A stretch of 64,000 bases of DNA, taken from positions 310,001 to 374,000 of the forward strand of contig NZ_JAVDXN010000004.1 in the NCBI RefSeq assembly GCF_031457955.1. Reading direction: 5' to 3'. A program made the position numbers and the translations under genes. Of this stretch, positions 17,716 through 25,912 are shown piece after piece. The notes under the pieces are model-generated. The model worked only from the letters and a program-made list of their open reading frames with translations, was not told the DNA's origin and searched no databases. Every line of letters starts with the position of its first letter. Positions within the stretch are counted from its first letter, which is position 1. Origin of the DNA: Mixta sp031457955. Lineage in GTDB: Bacteria > Pseudomonadota > Gammaproteobacteria > Enterobacterales > Enterobacteriaceae.

Positions 17716-18486
17716 GTGAAAATTGCTTTAATTGATGAATCAGGCACCGGAGACGGTGCCTTATCTGTTTTAGCCGCCCGCTGGGGGCTGGAGCAGGATG
17801 AGCAGTCGCCGATGGCGCTGGTGATGACGCCGGAGCATCTGGAGCTGCGCAAGCGCGATGAGCCAAAGCTGGGCGGCATCTGGGTTGATTTTGTCGGCGG
17901 CGCGATGGCGCATCGACGTCGCTTCGGCGGCGGACGCGGCGAGGCGGTCGCTAAAGCGGTCGGCATCAAAGGGGATTACCTGCCTGATGTGGTGGATGCC
18001 ACCGCCGGTTTAGGACGTGATGCCTTTGTGCTGGCGGCGATCGGCTGTCGGGTACGCATGCTGGAGCGGCATCCGGTGGTCGCGGCGCTGCTGGACGATG
18101 GATTGCAGCGGGGTTATCAGGATGCGGAAATCGGCGGCTGGCTACGGGAACGCCTGACGTTACTGCACGTCTCCAGCCTGACGGCGCTGGAAGCGATCAC
18201 GCCTGCGCCGGATGTGGTTTATCTCGATCCCATGTATCCCCATCGACAAAAAAGCGCGCTGGTGAAGAAAGAGATGCGCGTATTCCAGTCGCTGGTTGGC
18301 GCGGATAACGACGCCGACGGCCTGCTTCTGCCTGCGCGCCTGCTGGCGAAAAAAAGAATTGTGGTGAAACGCCCGGACTACGCGCCGCCGCTGGCAGGCG
18401 TGGCAACCCAATCGGCCGTTACCACCAAAAGCCATCGCTTTGATATCTATCCGCCGTTAAACGCTAATGACGCAGACAAACGATAA
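17716..18486 (+). CDS. rsmJ: 16S rRNA (guanine(1516)-N2)-methyltransferase
   Basis: 256 residues starting at a GTG, as in E. coli, with only a weak ribosome site (CAGG), consistent with coupling to prlC eight bases upstream. Conserved blocks are HLELRKRDEPKLGGIWVDF, VVDATAGLGRDAFVLA (SAM site) and VVYLDPMYPHRQKSA (catalytic). It methylates G1516 of 16S rRNA. Followed by a repeat-rich non-coding region rather than a clear terminator. Confidence 0.96.
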   Translation: MKIALIDESGTGDGALSVLAARWGLEQDEQSPMALVMTPEHLELRKRDEPKLGGIWVDFVGGAMAHRRRFGGGRGEAVAKAVGIKGDYLPDVVDATAGLGRDAFVLAAIGCRVRMLERHPVVAALLDDGLQRGYQDAEIGGWLRERLTLLHVSSLTALEAITPAPDVVYLDPMYPHRQKSALVKKEMRVFQSLVGADNDADGLLLPARLLAKKRIVVKRPDYAPPLAGVATQSAVTTKSHRFDIYPPLNANDADKR

Positions 18487-18513
18487 GCTTGTGTTGCTGC
18501 ATGAAGAAAGGGC

Positions 18514-18682
18514 ATTGCCGTTTTAATCTAACAGGCAGGCACTTAACACAAAGGGAATTACCGTTTTAATCTAACAGGCAGCCACTTAACGCAAAGGTCA
18601 TTGCCGTTTTAATCTAACAGGCAGGCACTTAACACAAAGGTCATTGCCGTTTTAATCTAACAGGCAGACACCTGATACAAGG
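18514..18682. repeat. Four tandem copies of a 43-bp repeat
   Basis: The word CCGTTTTAATCTAACAGGCA begins at 18518, 18561, 18604 and 18647, exactly 43 bases apart. The rest of each unit (CACTTAACACAAAGGTCATTG) is conserved with a few changes; the last unit is the most diverged. No open reading frame or stem-loop explains it. It starts 28 bases after rsmJ. Confidence 0.93.
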
Positions 18683-18685
18683 CGC

Positions 18686-18789
18686 AGGGAGTGCAGGCCG
18701 AAGAGTAAAGCGTCCCGCGCCATGGATGGCGCGGGTCGAGCTGTCAGGGATGACGCTTTTTGCGTCTTTACGATCGGCCTGCACTTCCT
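18686..18789. repeat. Large nested palindrome
   Basis: Outer arms of 16 bp (AGGGAGTGCAGGCCGA at 18686 and its near-complement ending at 18789) enclose second arms GTAAAGCGTC (18705-18714) / GACGC and CTTTAC (18752-18772) and a perfect inner hairpin CCCGCGCCA-TGGA-TGGCGCGGG (18714-18735). This resembles an extragenic palindromic element of the REP/BIME or RNA-stabilising kind. It lies between two tandem arrays. Confidence 0.8.
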
Positions 18790-18796
18790 GAGCGGG

Positions 18797-18936
18797 CGCC
18801 GATGCCCGCGCACCTTTTAGGCAAACACCGATGCCCGCGCACCTTTCTAAGCAAACACCGATGCCCGCGCACCTTTCTAAGCAAACACCGATGCCCACGC
18901 ACCCTAAGCAAACACAGATGCCCGCGCATCGCTAAC
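18797..18936. repeat. Five degenerate copies of a ~30-bp tandem repeat
   Basis: Units built on CCGATGCCCGCGCACCTTT plus CTAAGCAAACA begin near 18799, 18828, 18858, 18888 and 18915 (steps 29, 30, 30, 27). The third and fourth units are almost identical and the outer ones diverged. The array ends 10 bases before the uspA stop, in the position of its terminator. Confidence 0.9.
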
Positions 18937-18946
18937 AAGCGCTTAC

Positions 18947-19384
18947 TTACTCCTCGTCCTCATCACGCAGCGGCACAATCAACATATCGATATGCACCGT
19001 ATTAATCAGCTGACGCGCAGAAGACATCAACTTACTCCAGAAATCCTGATGATGCCCGCAGACCACCAAATCAACATCATACTTCTTAATCGCCTCAACC
19101 AGCACCTGCGCCAAATCGCCGCTGCCGCTCAGCGTCTCGCTCACCGTATAACCCGCCCCTTGCGACAACTCAGTCAGCGCGTGATGCGTCTCCTCAGAAA
19201 TACGCTTCTGCATATCGCCGAGATTCACATCAATCAAACCGGTATAAAGATCTGAATAATTCACATCTACATGAATCAGCGAAATTTTGGCATCGTAAGG
19301 CCGGGCCAGCGAAACCGCTTTCTCGACCAGCAGCTTACTTTCCGGTGAAAGATCAACGGCAATCAAAATATGTTTATAAGCCAT
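18947..19384 (-). CDS. uspA: Universal stress protein A
   Basis: 145 residues from the ATG at 19384 (MAYKHILIAVDLSPES); AAGGAG lies just upstream, and the eight codons further up are not conserved. The protein is nearly identical to E. coli UspA over its length, including HVDVNYSDLYTGLIDVNLG and SSARQLINTVHIDMLIVPL. It is a small cytoplasmic dimeric protein, induced by growth arrest and many stresses. Divergent from uspB, as in E. coli. Confidence 0.98.
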   Translation of the reverse strand: MAYKHILIAVDLSPESKLLVEKAVSLARPYDAKISLIHVDVNYSDLYTGLIDVNLGDMQKRISEETHHALTELSQGAGYTVSETLSGSGDLAQVLVEAIKKYDVDLVVCGHHQDFWSKLMSSARQLINTVHIDMLIVPLRDEDEE

Positions 19385-19700
19385 GACGGAACTCCTTCCA
19401 TGTGTCACATAGCGTCAGTATAGCGCCAGTTGTTAACAAATGTGCTTTCAGTACGCCCGCTTTGCGAGCCGGATCAAGGAGTGTTTTACCCCCTTTTCCA
19501 CCGTAATGAAAATCGGAGCTGGAAAAATTTTAAACTCATCTCCTACACTAAATCTTAACGGTCCTGCTTCCACAGAATGCCGTACTCTTCTGTTCAGACA
19601 TAATACAGACCGGTTCCATAAGGTTAGCGAGTCAGGGTGGGGCGTATTTTACGTATCCCCGCTGAATACGCTTCGGCCGCTGTAGGCCGGGAGGGGAAAC
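19385..19700. promoter_or_regulatory. Divergent uspA-uspB promoter region
   Basis: 316 bases without a gene between divergent stress genes. In E. coli uspA is transcribed by a sigma-70 promoter under FadR/ppGpp control and uspB by sigma-S; the exact elements are not assigned here. No repeats were seen. Confidence 0.5.
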
Positions 19701-20036
19701 ATGATTAGCACCGTCGCGCTTTTCTGGGCTTTATGTGTAGTTTGTTTGGTCAACATGGCACGCTATTTTTCATCATTGCGCGCATTATTGGTGGTGCTGC
19801 GCGGGTGCGATCCGTTGCTGTATCAATATGTCGACGGCGCAGGCTTCTTTACCGCGCATGGACAGCCGAGCAAGCAGGTCAGGCTGGTGCGTTATATCTG
19901 GAAACGGTATTACCTCGATCATCATGACGAAGAGTTCATTCGCCGCTGTGAACGGGTACGTGGGCAATTTGTCTTGACCAGTTCGCTCTGCGCGCTGGTG
20001 GTCATCAGCCTGGTGGGATTAGCGCTTTGGCATTAA
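19701..20036 (+). CDS. uspB: Universal stress protein B
   Basis: 111 residues, the same as E. coli UspB, with a membrane segment at each end (residues 2-20 and about 92-110). Conserved core: ARYFSSLRALLVVLR, DPLLYQYVDG and EEFIRRCERVRGQF. It is an inner-membrane protein induced by sigma-S in stationary phase and linked to ethanol resistance in E. coli. GGGAGGGGAAAC precedes the ATG. Convergent with pitA. Confidence 0.96.
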   Translation: MISTVALFWALCVVCLVNMARYFSSLRALLVVLRGCDPLLYQYVDGAGFFTAHGQPSKQVRLVRYIWKRYYLDHHDEEFIRRCERVRGQFVLTSSLCALVVISLVGLALWH

Positions 20037-20050
20037 ACGCCAGAAAAGAA

Positions 20051-20073
20051 GCGGGCCGGATTAACCGGCCCGC
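20051..20073 (-). terminator. Terminator between uspB and pitA
   Basis: GCGGGCCGG / CCGGCCCGC, 9-bp stem with a 5-base loop between convergent genes; on the minus strand it is followed by TTCTTTTC, so it best fits pitA. Confidence 0.65.
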
Positions 20074-20080
20074 AGAGACA

Positions 20081-21580
20081 TCAGATAAGCTTTAACGCAA
20101 TCCAGTAGAGACTGCCCGACAGCAGAATCGAAATGGGCAGCGTAAATACCCACGCCAGCGCGATACTTTTAATCGTACGGCTCTGAACGCCGCCGCCATC
20201 CACCAGCATGGTGCCGGCCACGGATGACGACAGAATATGCGTGGTAGAGACCGGCATCCCGGTATAGCTGGCGACGCCAATCGACACGGCCGCCGTGACC
20301 TGCGCCGACATACCCTGCGCATAAGTCATGCCTTTCTTACCGATTTTCTCGCCGATAGTAGTGGCAACGCGACGCCAGCCAACCATGGTACCCAGCGACA
20401 ACGCCAGCGCTACCGCAACGATAATCCATATCGGCGCATACTCTACGGTATTCAGCAAATCGCCTTTCAGCTTGCCGAGGAAGCGTTGATCTTCTGCCTT
20501 AACATCCGGCATCTTGGCCGCTTTTTCCGCGGTATCGGAAATACAGAGCAGCAGACGGCGCAGATGGCCGCGCTGTTCCACGCTAAGCGCATCGTAGCTG
20601 GAGAGGTTATTCAACAGCTGCTGAGCACGATTAATCGCAATCAGCGCCCGTGAACTGTCGCAGTGAAACTCCTTCGGCCCGTTCGGTACTTCTTCCGGCG
20701 TCGGCAGCGCAGGCGGCGTCAATTCGACAACGTGCTGCAGCGTCTCACCATGCTGGCTGTAATACTGTTCCAGATGGTTTACCGCGTCGCGGGTGCGCGT
20801 AATGTCATAGCCGGAGGCATTCATGTTAATCACGAAACCTGCGGGCGCTACGCCAATCAGCACCAGCATAATCAGGCCAATGCCTTTCTGACCGTCATTC
20901 GCGCCGTGAGAATAGCTCACGCCGATGGCGGAAATAATCAGTGCGATACGCGTCCAGAACGGCGGCTTTTTCTTACCGTCTTCCTTTTCACGATCGGCAG
21001 GCGTCATATGAATGCGACGGCGCTTTTTGGTTTTGCTCCAGTAGCGACGCAGCAGGAAGATCAAACCACCCGCGATCACCAGGCCAATAATTGGCGAGAG
21101 GATCAGCGAAGCGAAGATATTGATCATTTTCGGGATATTGAGCGCATCTACCACGGAACTGCCGGTAACCAAAGCATTGGTCAGGCCGATACCGATGATA
21201 GCGCCAATAAGCGTATGAGAGCTGGACGCAGGTAAACCAAAATACCAGGTTCCCAGGTTCCAGATAATAGCGGCAAGCAGCATGGAGAAGACCATAGCTA
21301 ACCCGTGCGCCGAACCGACATTTAACAACAGATCGGTAGGAAGTAGATGTACAATGGCATAAGCGACGCTCAAGCCACCTAACAGCACACCAAAAAAGTT
21401 AAACACCCCAGCCATTACTACAGCCAGTTGCGCACGCATCGCACGCGTATAGATTACCGTTGCCACTGCGTTAGCCGTATCATGGAAACCGTTGATGGCT
21501 TCGTAGAACAGGACAAACAGCAGAGCAAGTACTAATAACAAGCCGGTATTAAAATCGAGACCAGCAAACAGATGTAGCAT
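20081..21580 (-). CDS. pitA: Low-affinity inorganic phosphate transporter
   Basis: 499 residues from the ATG at 21580, matching the E. coli length and its N-terminus (MLHLFAGLDFNTGLLL); the open frame continues 38 codons upstream without similarity. The inner-membrane protein has about ten segments with the duplicated PiT signature: GFHDTANAVATVIYTRAM near the N-terminus and GMPVSTTHILSSSVAG near the C-terminus, plus SYSHGANDGQKGIGL. It imports metal-phosphate with protons. Divergent from yhiN, as in E. coli. Confidence 0.97.
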   Translation of the reverse strand: MLHLFAGLDFNTGLLLVLALLFVLFYEAINGFHDTANAVATVIYTRAMRAQLAVVMAGVFNFFGVLLGGLSVAYAIVHLLPTDLLLNVGSAHGLAMVFSMLLAAIIWNLGTWYFGLPASSSHTLIGAIIGIGLTNALVTGSSVVDALNIPKMINIFASLILSPIIGLVIAGGLIFLLRRYWSKTKKRRRIHMTPADREKEDGKKKPPFWTRIALIISAIGVSYSHGANDGQKGIGLIMLVLIGVAPAGFVINMNASGYDITRTRDAVNHLEQYYSQHGETLQHVVELTPPALPTPEEVPNGPKEFHCDSSRALIAINRAQQLLNNLSSYDALSVEQRGHLRRLLLCISDTAEKAAKMPDVKAEDQRFLGKLKGDLLNTVEYAPIWIIVAVALALSLGTMVGWRRVATTIGEKIGKKGMTYAQGMSAQVTAAVSIGVASYTGMPVSTTHILSSSVAGTMLVDGGGVQSRTIKSIALAWVFTLPISILLSGSLYWIALKLI

Positions 21581-21822
21581 AAGCGTTACGCCATTTTCGG
21601 GGACATGAACGCGGCGCATTATCAGCGACAAACCGCGCCTGGGGAAAGAAAAATATAGACTTTTTTTGCCATAAAAGTGTAAAACGCGCGTCATCTGGTA
21701 CGAAAATTACTACCAAATCCGCTAGTTACATTATGTTACTTTCGGTTCAGTTTGGTTACGCTGGCCTGGGCAAGTGCAACCTATTACAATCGCGGTTTTT
21801 GCCCCGTCGGCAGGAGTGAGCA

Positions 21823-23007
21823 GTGGAAAAGTATGACGTTATCATTATTGGCGCAGGCGCGGCCGGGCTGTTTTGCGCGGCGCAGGCAGGGCAGCGCGGC
21901 CTGCGCGTGCTGCTGCTGGATAACGGCAAAAAACCGGGCCGTAAAATACTGATGTCCGGCGGCGGCCGCTGCAACTTCACCAACCTGTATACCGAACCGG
22001 CAGCCTATCTTTCGCATAACCCCCATTTTTGTAAATCGGCGCTGGCGCGCTATACGCAATGGGACTTTATCGCGTTGGTAAACCAGTACGGCATCGCCTG
22101 GCACGAAAAAACGCTGGGCCAGCTCTTCTGCGATGAGTCGGCGCAGCAGATGGTGGATTTGCTGGTGGCGGAGTGCGAGAAAGGGCAGGTAACGCTGCGA
22201 CTGCGTAGCGAAGTGCTGTCGGTAAATCGCGACGACCAGGGCTATGCTGTGCAGTTGAATGGCGCGGAAGCGCGGGCGGATAAACTGGTTATCGCCAGCG
22301 GCGGGCTGTCGATGCCGGGGCTGGGCGCTTCACCCTTCGGCTATCGGCTGGCGGAACAGTTTGGCCTGCGCGTTTTCCCTACGCGCGCCGCGCTGGTGCC
22401 CTTTACATTGCATAAACCGCTGCTGGAGCAGCTGCAGACGCTGTCGGGCGTTTCGCTGCCGACCACCATTGAGGCGGCGAACGGCAAGCGTTTTAAAGAA
22501 GCGATGCTGTTTACCCACCGCGGCCTCTCCGGGCCGTCGGTGCTGCAAATATCCAGCTACTGGCAGCCGGGCGAATTCGTGACGATCGACCTCTCGCCGG
22601 AGCGCGATTTATCTGCCTTTATTAATGAAGAGCGCCAGGCGCACCCGAATCAAAGCCTGAAAAATACGCTGGCGAAGCCGTTGCCGAAGCGGCTGGTGGA
22701 TGTATTGCAGGCGCTGGGCACGGTACCGGAAGTGACCTTAAAGCAGCTCAATGCGAAGCAGCAACGCGAACTCACCGAAACCCTACACTGCTGGCGCGTT
22801 CAGCCCAACGGCACTGAAGGGTATCGCACGGCGGAAGTGACGCTGGGCGGCGTCGATACCACGCAGCTCTCTTCAAAAACCATGGAAGCGCGTGAGGTAC
22901 CCGGTTTGTATTTTATCGGTGAAGTGGTGGATGTTACCGGCTGGCTGGGTGGTTATAACTTCCAGTGGGCGTGGAGTTCCGCCTGGGCGTGTGCGCAGGC
23001 GCTGTAA
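21823..23007 (+). CDS. yhiN: BaiN/RdsA-family NAD(P)/FAD-dependent oxidoreductase
   Basis: 394 residues with a GTG start preceded by AGGAG. The N-terminal dinucleotide motif is VIIIGAGAAGLFCAAQAGQRG, followed by the family mark GRKILMSGGGRCNFTN and the C-terminal GEVVDVTGWLGGYNFQWAWSS. This HI0933-like family has no firmly established reaction in E. coli. Its position next to pitA is conserved in E. coli. Confidence 0.93.
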   Translation: MEKYDVIIIGAGAAGLFCAAQAGQRGLRVLLLDNGKKPGRKILMSGGGRCNFTNLYTEPAAYLSHNPHFCKSALARYTQWDFIALVNQYGIAWHEKTLGQLFCDESAQQMVDLLVAECEKGQVTLRLRSEVLSVNRDDQGYAVQLNGAEARADKLVIASGGLSMPGLGASPFGYRLAEQFGLRVFPTRAALVPFTLHKPLLEQLQTLSGVSLPTTIEAANGKRFKEAMLFTHRGLSGPSVLQISSYWQPGEFVTIDLSPERDLSAFINEERQAHPNQSLKNTLAKPLPKRLVDVLQALGTVPEVTLKQLNAKQQRELTETLHCWRVQPNGTEGYRTAEVTLGGVDTTQLSSKTMEAREVPGLYFIGEVVDVTGWLGGYNFQWAWSSAWACAQAL

Positions 23008-23013
23008 AAAAAG

Positions 23014-23047
23014 CAGGCCCCGTTATGGCGCGCTTTGGCGGGGCCTG
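23014..23047 (+). terminator. Hairpin downstream of yhiN
   Basis: CAGGCCCCG / CGGGGCCTG, a 9-bp stem with a 16-base loop, begins 7 bases after the yhiN stop. No T-run follows, so terminator function is tentative. Confidence 0.45.
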
Positions 23048-23141
23048 AAATGAACTACCCAATTAAACTACTTCTTTAGATGATAACCAGACCTGTTCTG
23101 CTGGTAAGGATGCCTACGTCGGCATCGCTTCGGCTGTTGCC

Positions 23142-23606
23142 TCAGGCGCCCGCACAGAGCAGAACGGGGATGTTTCCATTCATAAAAATATAGCCGCCGT
23201 TGCCATCGTAATAGATATTATATTGCGTCAGCTGATTCTTATTGACGTAAAAACTTTCAAGCAGCCAGGCTAAAGAATCATTGCCAACTTCATCAAATGC
23301 CGCGCGAATAATGGCGGTGGAAGTGAGTAAATAGTTACTTTTTGTTGTGGTGAAATCGAATAAAACGCGCCTGCTCAAAATTTTGTGCTGACCTGAAGCA
23401 TTAATAAACTCGCCGTTCATGGTAACGAAGCCCGACGGCTCATCAAAAAAGAAATGCATAAACATATTGGCGCGAATGCCATTATTTTGTACATGGTACT
23501 GTGCCATACAGGAAAAGCGGCGATGGGCATTGTTAATAGTGAAATAGATGGCTGCTGCGATAATCACTGTTAAGGTCGCGGCAATGAATTTGAATTTATT
23601 TTTCAT
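23142..23606 (-). CDS. Small inner-membrane protein, FidL/ToxS-like partner of the upstream regulator
   Basis: 154 residues from the ATG at 23606. A single membrane segment lies at residues 7-22 (FIAATLTVIIAAAIYFTI), followed by a predicted periplasmic domain containing two Cys (CMAQYHVQNN and the extreme C-terminal VLLCAGA). The ATG overlaps the stop of the upstream winged-helix regulator by four bases, so the two are coupled. Arrangement and size match FidL, the partner of MarT in Salmonella, and ToxS-type partners of ToxR; this is inference from architecture, not a confirmed family match. AT-rich relative to the neighbouring core genes. Confidence 0.7.
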   Translation of the reverse strand: MKNKFKFIAATLTVIIAAAIYFTINNAHRRFSCMAQYHVQNNGIRANMFMHFFFDEPSGFVTMNGEFINASGQHKILSRRVLFDFTTTKSNYLLTSTAIIRAAFDEVGNDSLAWLLESFYVNKNQLTQYNIYYDGNGGYIFMNGNIPVLLCAGA

Positions 23607-24346
23607 AGCGTGTCTCCCAACGACCAGGAAGCACAATGTTTGCTGCCTTCAATCAGCGGCACCTGGCACGAAAAGAGTGAGATGTTTTTAATGATTTTAT
23701 CGTAACTGATATAAATATGGGGGTAGCTATTACAATCAATGTATTGGTTAACCTGACTGTATACCTGCTCTTTTAAAGGGTCATTATTATGATTCACATA
23801 GAACTGGCAGGAATCGGTTACGGCGAACTTCTCATAACCTCGCATTAATTTTTTAAATTCGTCATCTGCAGGATTAAAAATAAAAGCGAGGCTAAAAAAC
23901 AGCCCAAAAAAGGAAAGTGGAAGCAACGTTCTTAGCAGTTTAACTTTGGTTTGCGGCGCTAAGGCGCCGGGGACAGGGGGAAAACCAGGAACAATCTCGT
24001 CAGCGCTCAGCAGCCGGGTGAAAATACTGTGATCGAACCTAAAGCCTTTACGGGGCACGGTAATGATCCATCTGTCCGCGCCGGTTTGGATATTCTTTAG
24101 CGCCCGGCGGATCAGCGAAATATTTTGATAAAGCGTATTGGGTGAAACATTATGGCTGTTTTCTCCCCAGGCATAATCATAAAGATTATTTTGCGAAACT
24201 AGTTCGTCACTTATAATTAATAATTCAAGGCATTTGGCTGCCGGTTGGGTTAATGTCGTATCTTCCTTTTCCTGAGCAAGACAAACAAGTCGATGACTCT
24301 TTGGATAAAAATAAATTGATTTGTCAATAAGATAAACTGGACCCAT
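23603..24346 (-). CDS. Membrane-anchored winged-helix regulator (ToxR/CadC/MarT type)
   Basis: 247 residues. I chose the ATG at 24346 because AGGA lies 7 bases upstream; a GTG two codons earlier is too close to it. Residues 1-105 form an OmpR/PhoB-type winged helix (LTQPAAKCLELLI, VSPNTLYQNISLIRRALK, WIITVPRKGFRF). One membrane segment (LLPLSFFGLFFSLAFIF) lies near residues 137-153, followed by a periplasmic domain of about 90 residues with three Cys. This is the ToxR plan: DNA binding in the cytoplasm, sensing in the periplasm. It is coupled to a ToxS/FidL-like gene. Target genes are unknown; the LuxR gene and the autotransporter nearby are candidates. Confidence 0.82.
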   Translation of the reverse strand: MGPVYLIDKSIYFYPKSHRLVCLAQEKEDTTLTQPAAKCLELLIISDELVSQNNLYDYAWGENSHNVSPNTLYQNISLIRRALKNIQTGADRWIITVPRKGFRFDHSIFTRLLSADEIVPGFPPVPGALAPQTKVKLLRTLLPLSFFGLFFSLAFIFNPADDEFKKLMRGYEKFAVTDSCQFYVNHNNDPLKEQVYSQVNQYIDCNSYPHIYISYDKIIKNISLFSCQVPLIEGSKHCASWSLGDTL

Positions 24347-25018
24347 AGCCACATCCTGTTTGCTAAGTCATGTTATATGCCCCTGAAAGTAAAACATTAC
24401 CATGTTTTTATAAGCGTGTGCATACGCTTTTATGCAATATATGAACTAATTGAATCGTTCATAAAGCTTCGGAAATTTCGCTATTTCCTGTAAAGGTATT
24501 AAAGCTGACTTTATTCAGGGAAAAGAGAGCAGAAACGGTCTCATATCGGTAACGTGATAAACTAACGTTTTTTTTAGCGCCAAAGAAAGTGGCAGCAAAA
24601 AGATAACCCTCCGCAGGCTATTCTGCAAATAGCACTGAGAAAAGCGTGTTATTTTGTAGATGGCTTTTCAGGTGGGTCGGCGGCCTTTAATATCATCTGG
24701 ATTATCACAAAGAACAGTCTGGTAAAGCTTTGTGGATATTTAACGATAAATATCATCACGTTGTGCCTTTCTTAAGCCTTGCGCTTAACTTCTTAAGTAT
24801 AAAAAAAGCTTATTTAAAGGGTTTGATATTGTCTGAATTAATGATAACAGTAAGATTGTTTTCGTTAACGCCACGGCAGGGCGGTTTTTCTGATACACCA
24901 AATTGATTTGACATAAGGTATTATCTGCAGAGAATCAACCATGGCCTGCTTTACAGGAAATAAAGAGGGTTCTGGGTACGCGATCAGGTAATTATTCTAA
25001 AAGGGATGTGGAAATTTT
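24347..25018. other. Long AT-rich intergenic region between divergent regulators
   Basis: About 670 bases with no credible gene. It is much more AT-rich than the core genes. It holds a short palindrome AAGCGT-GTGCAT-ACGCTT (24411-24428) and two TTCTTAAG words near 24770-24800. It should contain the promoters of both the ToxR-like operon and the LuxR-type gene and is a plausible H-NS-bound segment, which is inference from base composition. Confidence 0.5.
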
Positions 25019-25630
25019 ATGAAAGTCATTGTCTGTTCTGATAGCTTTTTCTTTGCCAAAGGGATGACCGCGTTGCTGAATAATGCGGGTCATGAAACCT
25101 GGAATTTTTTTTATGATCCTGAAAAAGTATTTTCTGAACAAGAGGATGAAGAGCTGATTGTTATCATTGATACTAATGAGCGCAGGCCGCTGCGTAATCT
25201 GTTCGCCTCTTTGGATAAGAAACCGTTAAGAGTATTTTTTATCACGGACGATCTTTCCGCGCACCAGGGGATTTCCCATCCTTTTCAGGGCGTTATACCG
25301 CGTAAAATCAGCGCGGCCGGGCTGTTAAATCATCTGGTTGAAACCACTACCGGCGTCAGGCCGCTGGAGTTTTTACTCACTATTCAACAGCGCAAAGTTC
25401 TGCAGTATCTGATACGCGGCGTAACGCCTGGCATGATTGCCCGGGTAATGAATATCTCCGTTAAAACCGTATCGGCGCATAAACGTAAAGTTATGATGAA
25501 TTTTGGGCTGAAGAAAATGAATGCGCGCTCGTTAAACTGCATGTCTGATTTTATCTATAAATCACTGTTAGTGTCGGAACAGATTAATCGGCAAAAACAG
25601 CCGCAGTTTAGCCGTCGACCGCTTTATTAA
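25019..25630 (+). CDS. Orphan LuxR-type (NarL/FixJ HTH) transcriptional regulator
   Basis: 203 residues. The C-terminal LuxR helix-turn-helix spans about residues 122-185, with LTIQQRKVLQYLIRGVTPG, MIARVMNISVKTVSAHKRKV and the usual K-x-G replaced by NFGLKKMNARS. The N-terminal half resembles a receiver-like fold (MKVIVCSDSFFFAKGM, ELIVIIDTNE) but no phosphoacceptor pocket is obvious, and no sensor kinase gene is adjacent. RcsA, BglJ and similar auxiliary regulators have this plan. GTGGA precedes the ATG. It is AT-rich and divergent from the ToxR-like operon, suggesting linked regulation. Confidence 0.82.
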   Translation: MKVIVCSDSFFFAKGMTALLNNAGHETWNFFYDPEKVFSEQEDEELIVIIDTNERRPLRNLFASLDKKPLRVFFITDDLSAHQGISHPFQGVIPRKISAAGLLNHLVETTTGVRPLEFLLTIQQRKVLQYLIRGVTPGMIARVMNISVKTVSAHKRKVMMNFGLKKMNARSLNCMSDFIYKSLLVSEQINRQKQPQFSRRPLY

Positions 25631-25743
25631 CCGTTACGTTTTCTTAATATTGTTACCGCCTGCTGAGAAAGGTAGGGGTACTGAATTTCCTTAGTGCTTT
25701 TGAGTAACGCAACGTGTTTGAAAAAACATGCATGTTACTAACC

Positions 25744-25783
25744 AAGCGATGCTGCGCCTCTTTTTTGCATCGCTTTTTTTTTT
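25744..25783 (+). terminator. Terminator downstream of the LuxR-type gene
   Basis: Stem AAGCGATGC / GCATCGCTT (9 bp, 14-base loop) followed by a run of T residues to 25783. It lies about 110 bases after the LuxR stop and could also end a separate small transcript. Confidence 0.8.
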
Positions 25784-25912
25784 GCCCCCAGCCTCAGCGC
25801 GGCCGGTGAGAGGTTTCACCCAACGCCATCACATTGCTCATGCTCAAAAATCTTACGTTTTTGTCTGCTGCGACTTGCGGAATCCCGGCGAGATACTAAA
25901 TTTTAATTAATA

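Noticed and set aside
18641..18898. Minus-strand open frame repeating GIGVCLERCA in the uspA-rsmJ gap
   Set aside because: The repetition is produced by the 30-bp DNA tandem array; no ribosome site, and the frame continues into the palindrome.
18514..18936. Possible CRISPR array
   Set aside because: Repeats are contiguous tandem units of 43 or ~30 bp without unique spacers, and no cas genes are present.
23014..23140. Possible tRNA between yhiN and the FidL-like gene
   Set aside because: The hairpin-rich stretch lacks a GTTCGA-type T arm and a cloverleaf; only a single stem-loop can be formed.
25728..25910. 60-codon plus-strand open frame after the LuxR gene
   Set aside because: It runs through a strong terminator hairpin and into the ArcZ-like RNA, with no ribosome site.
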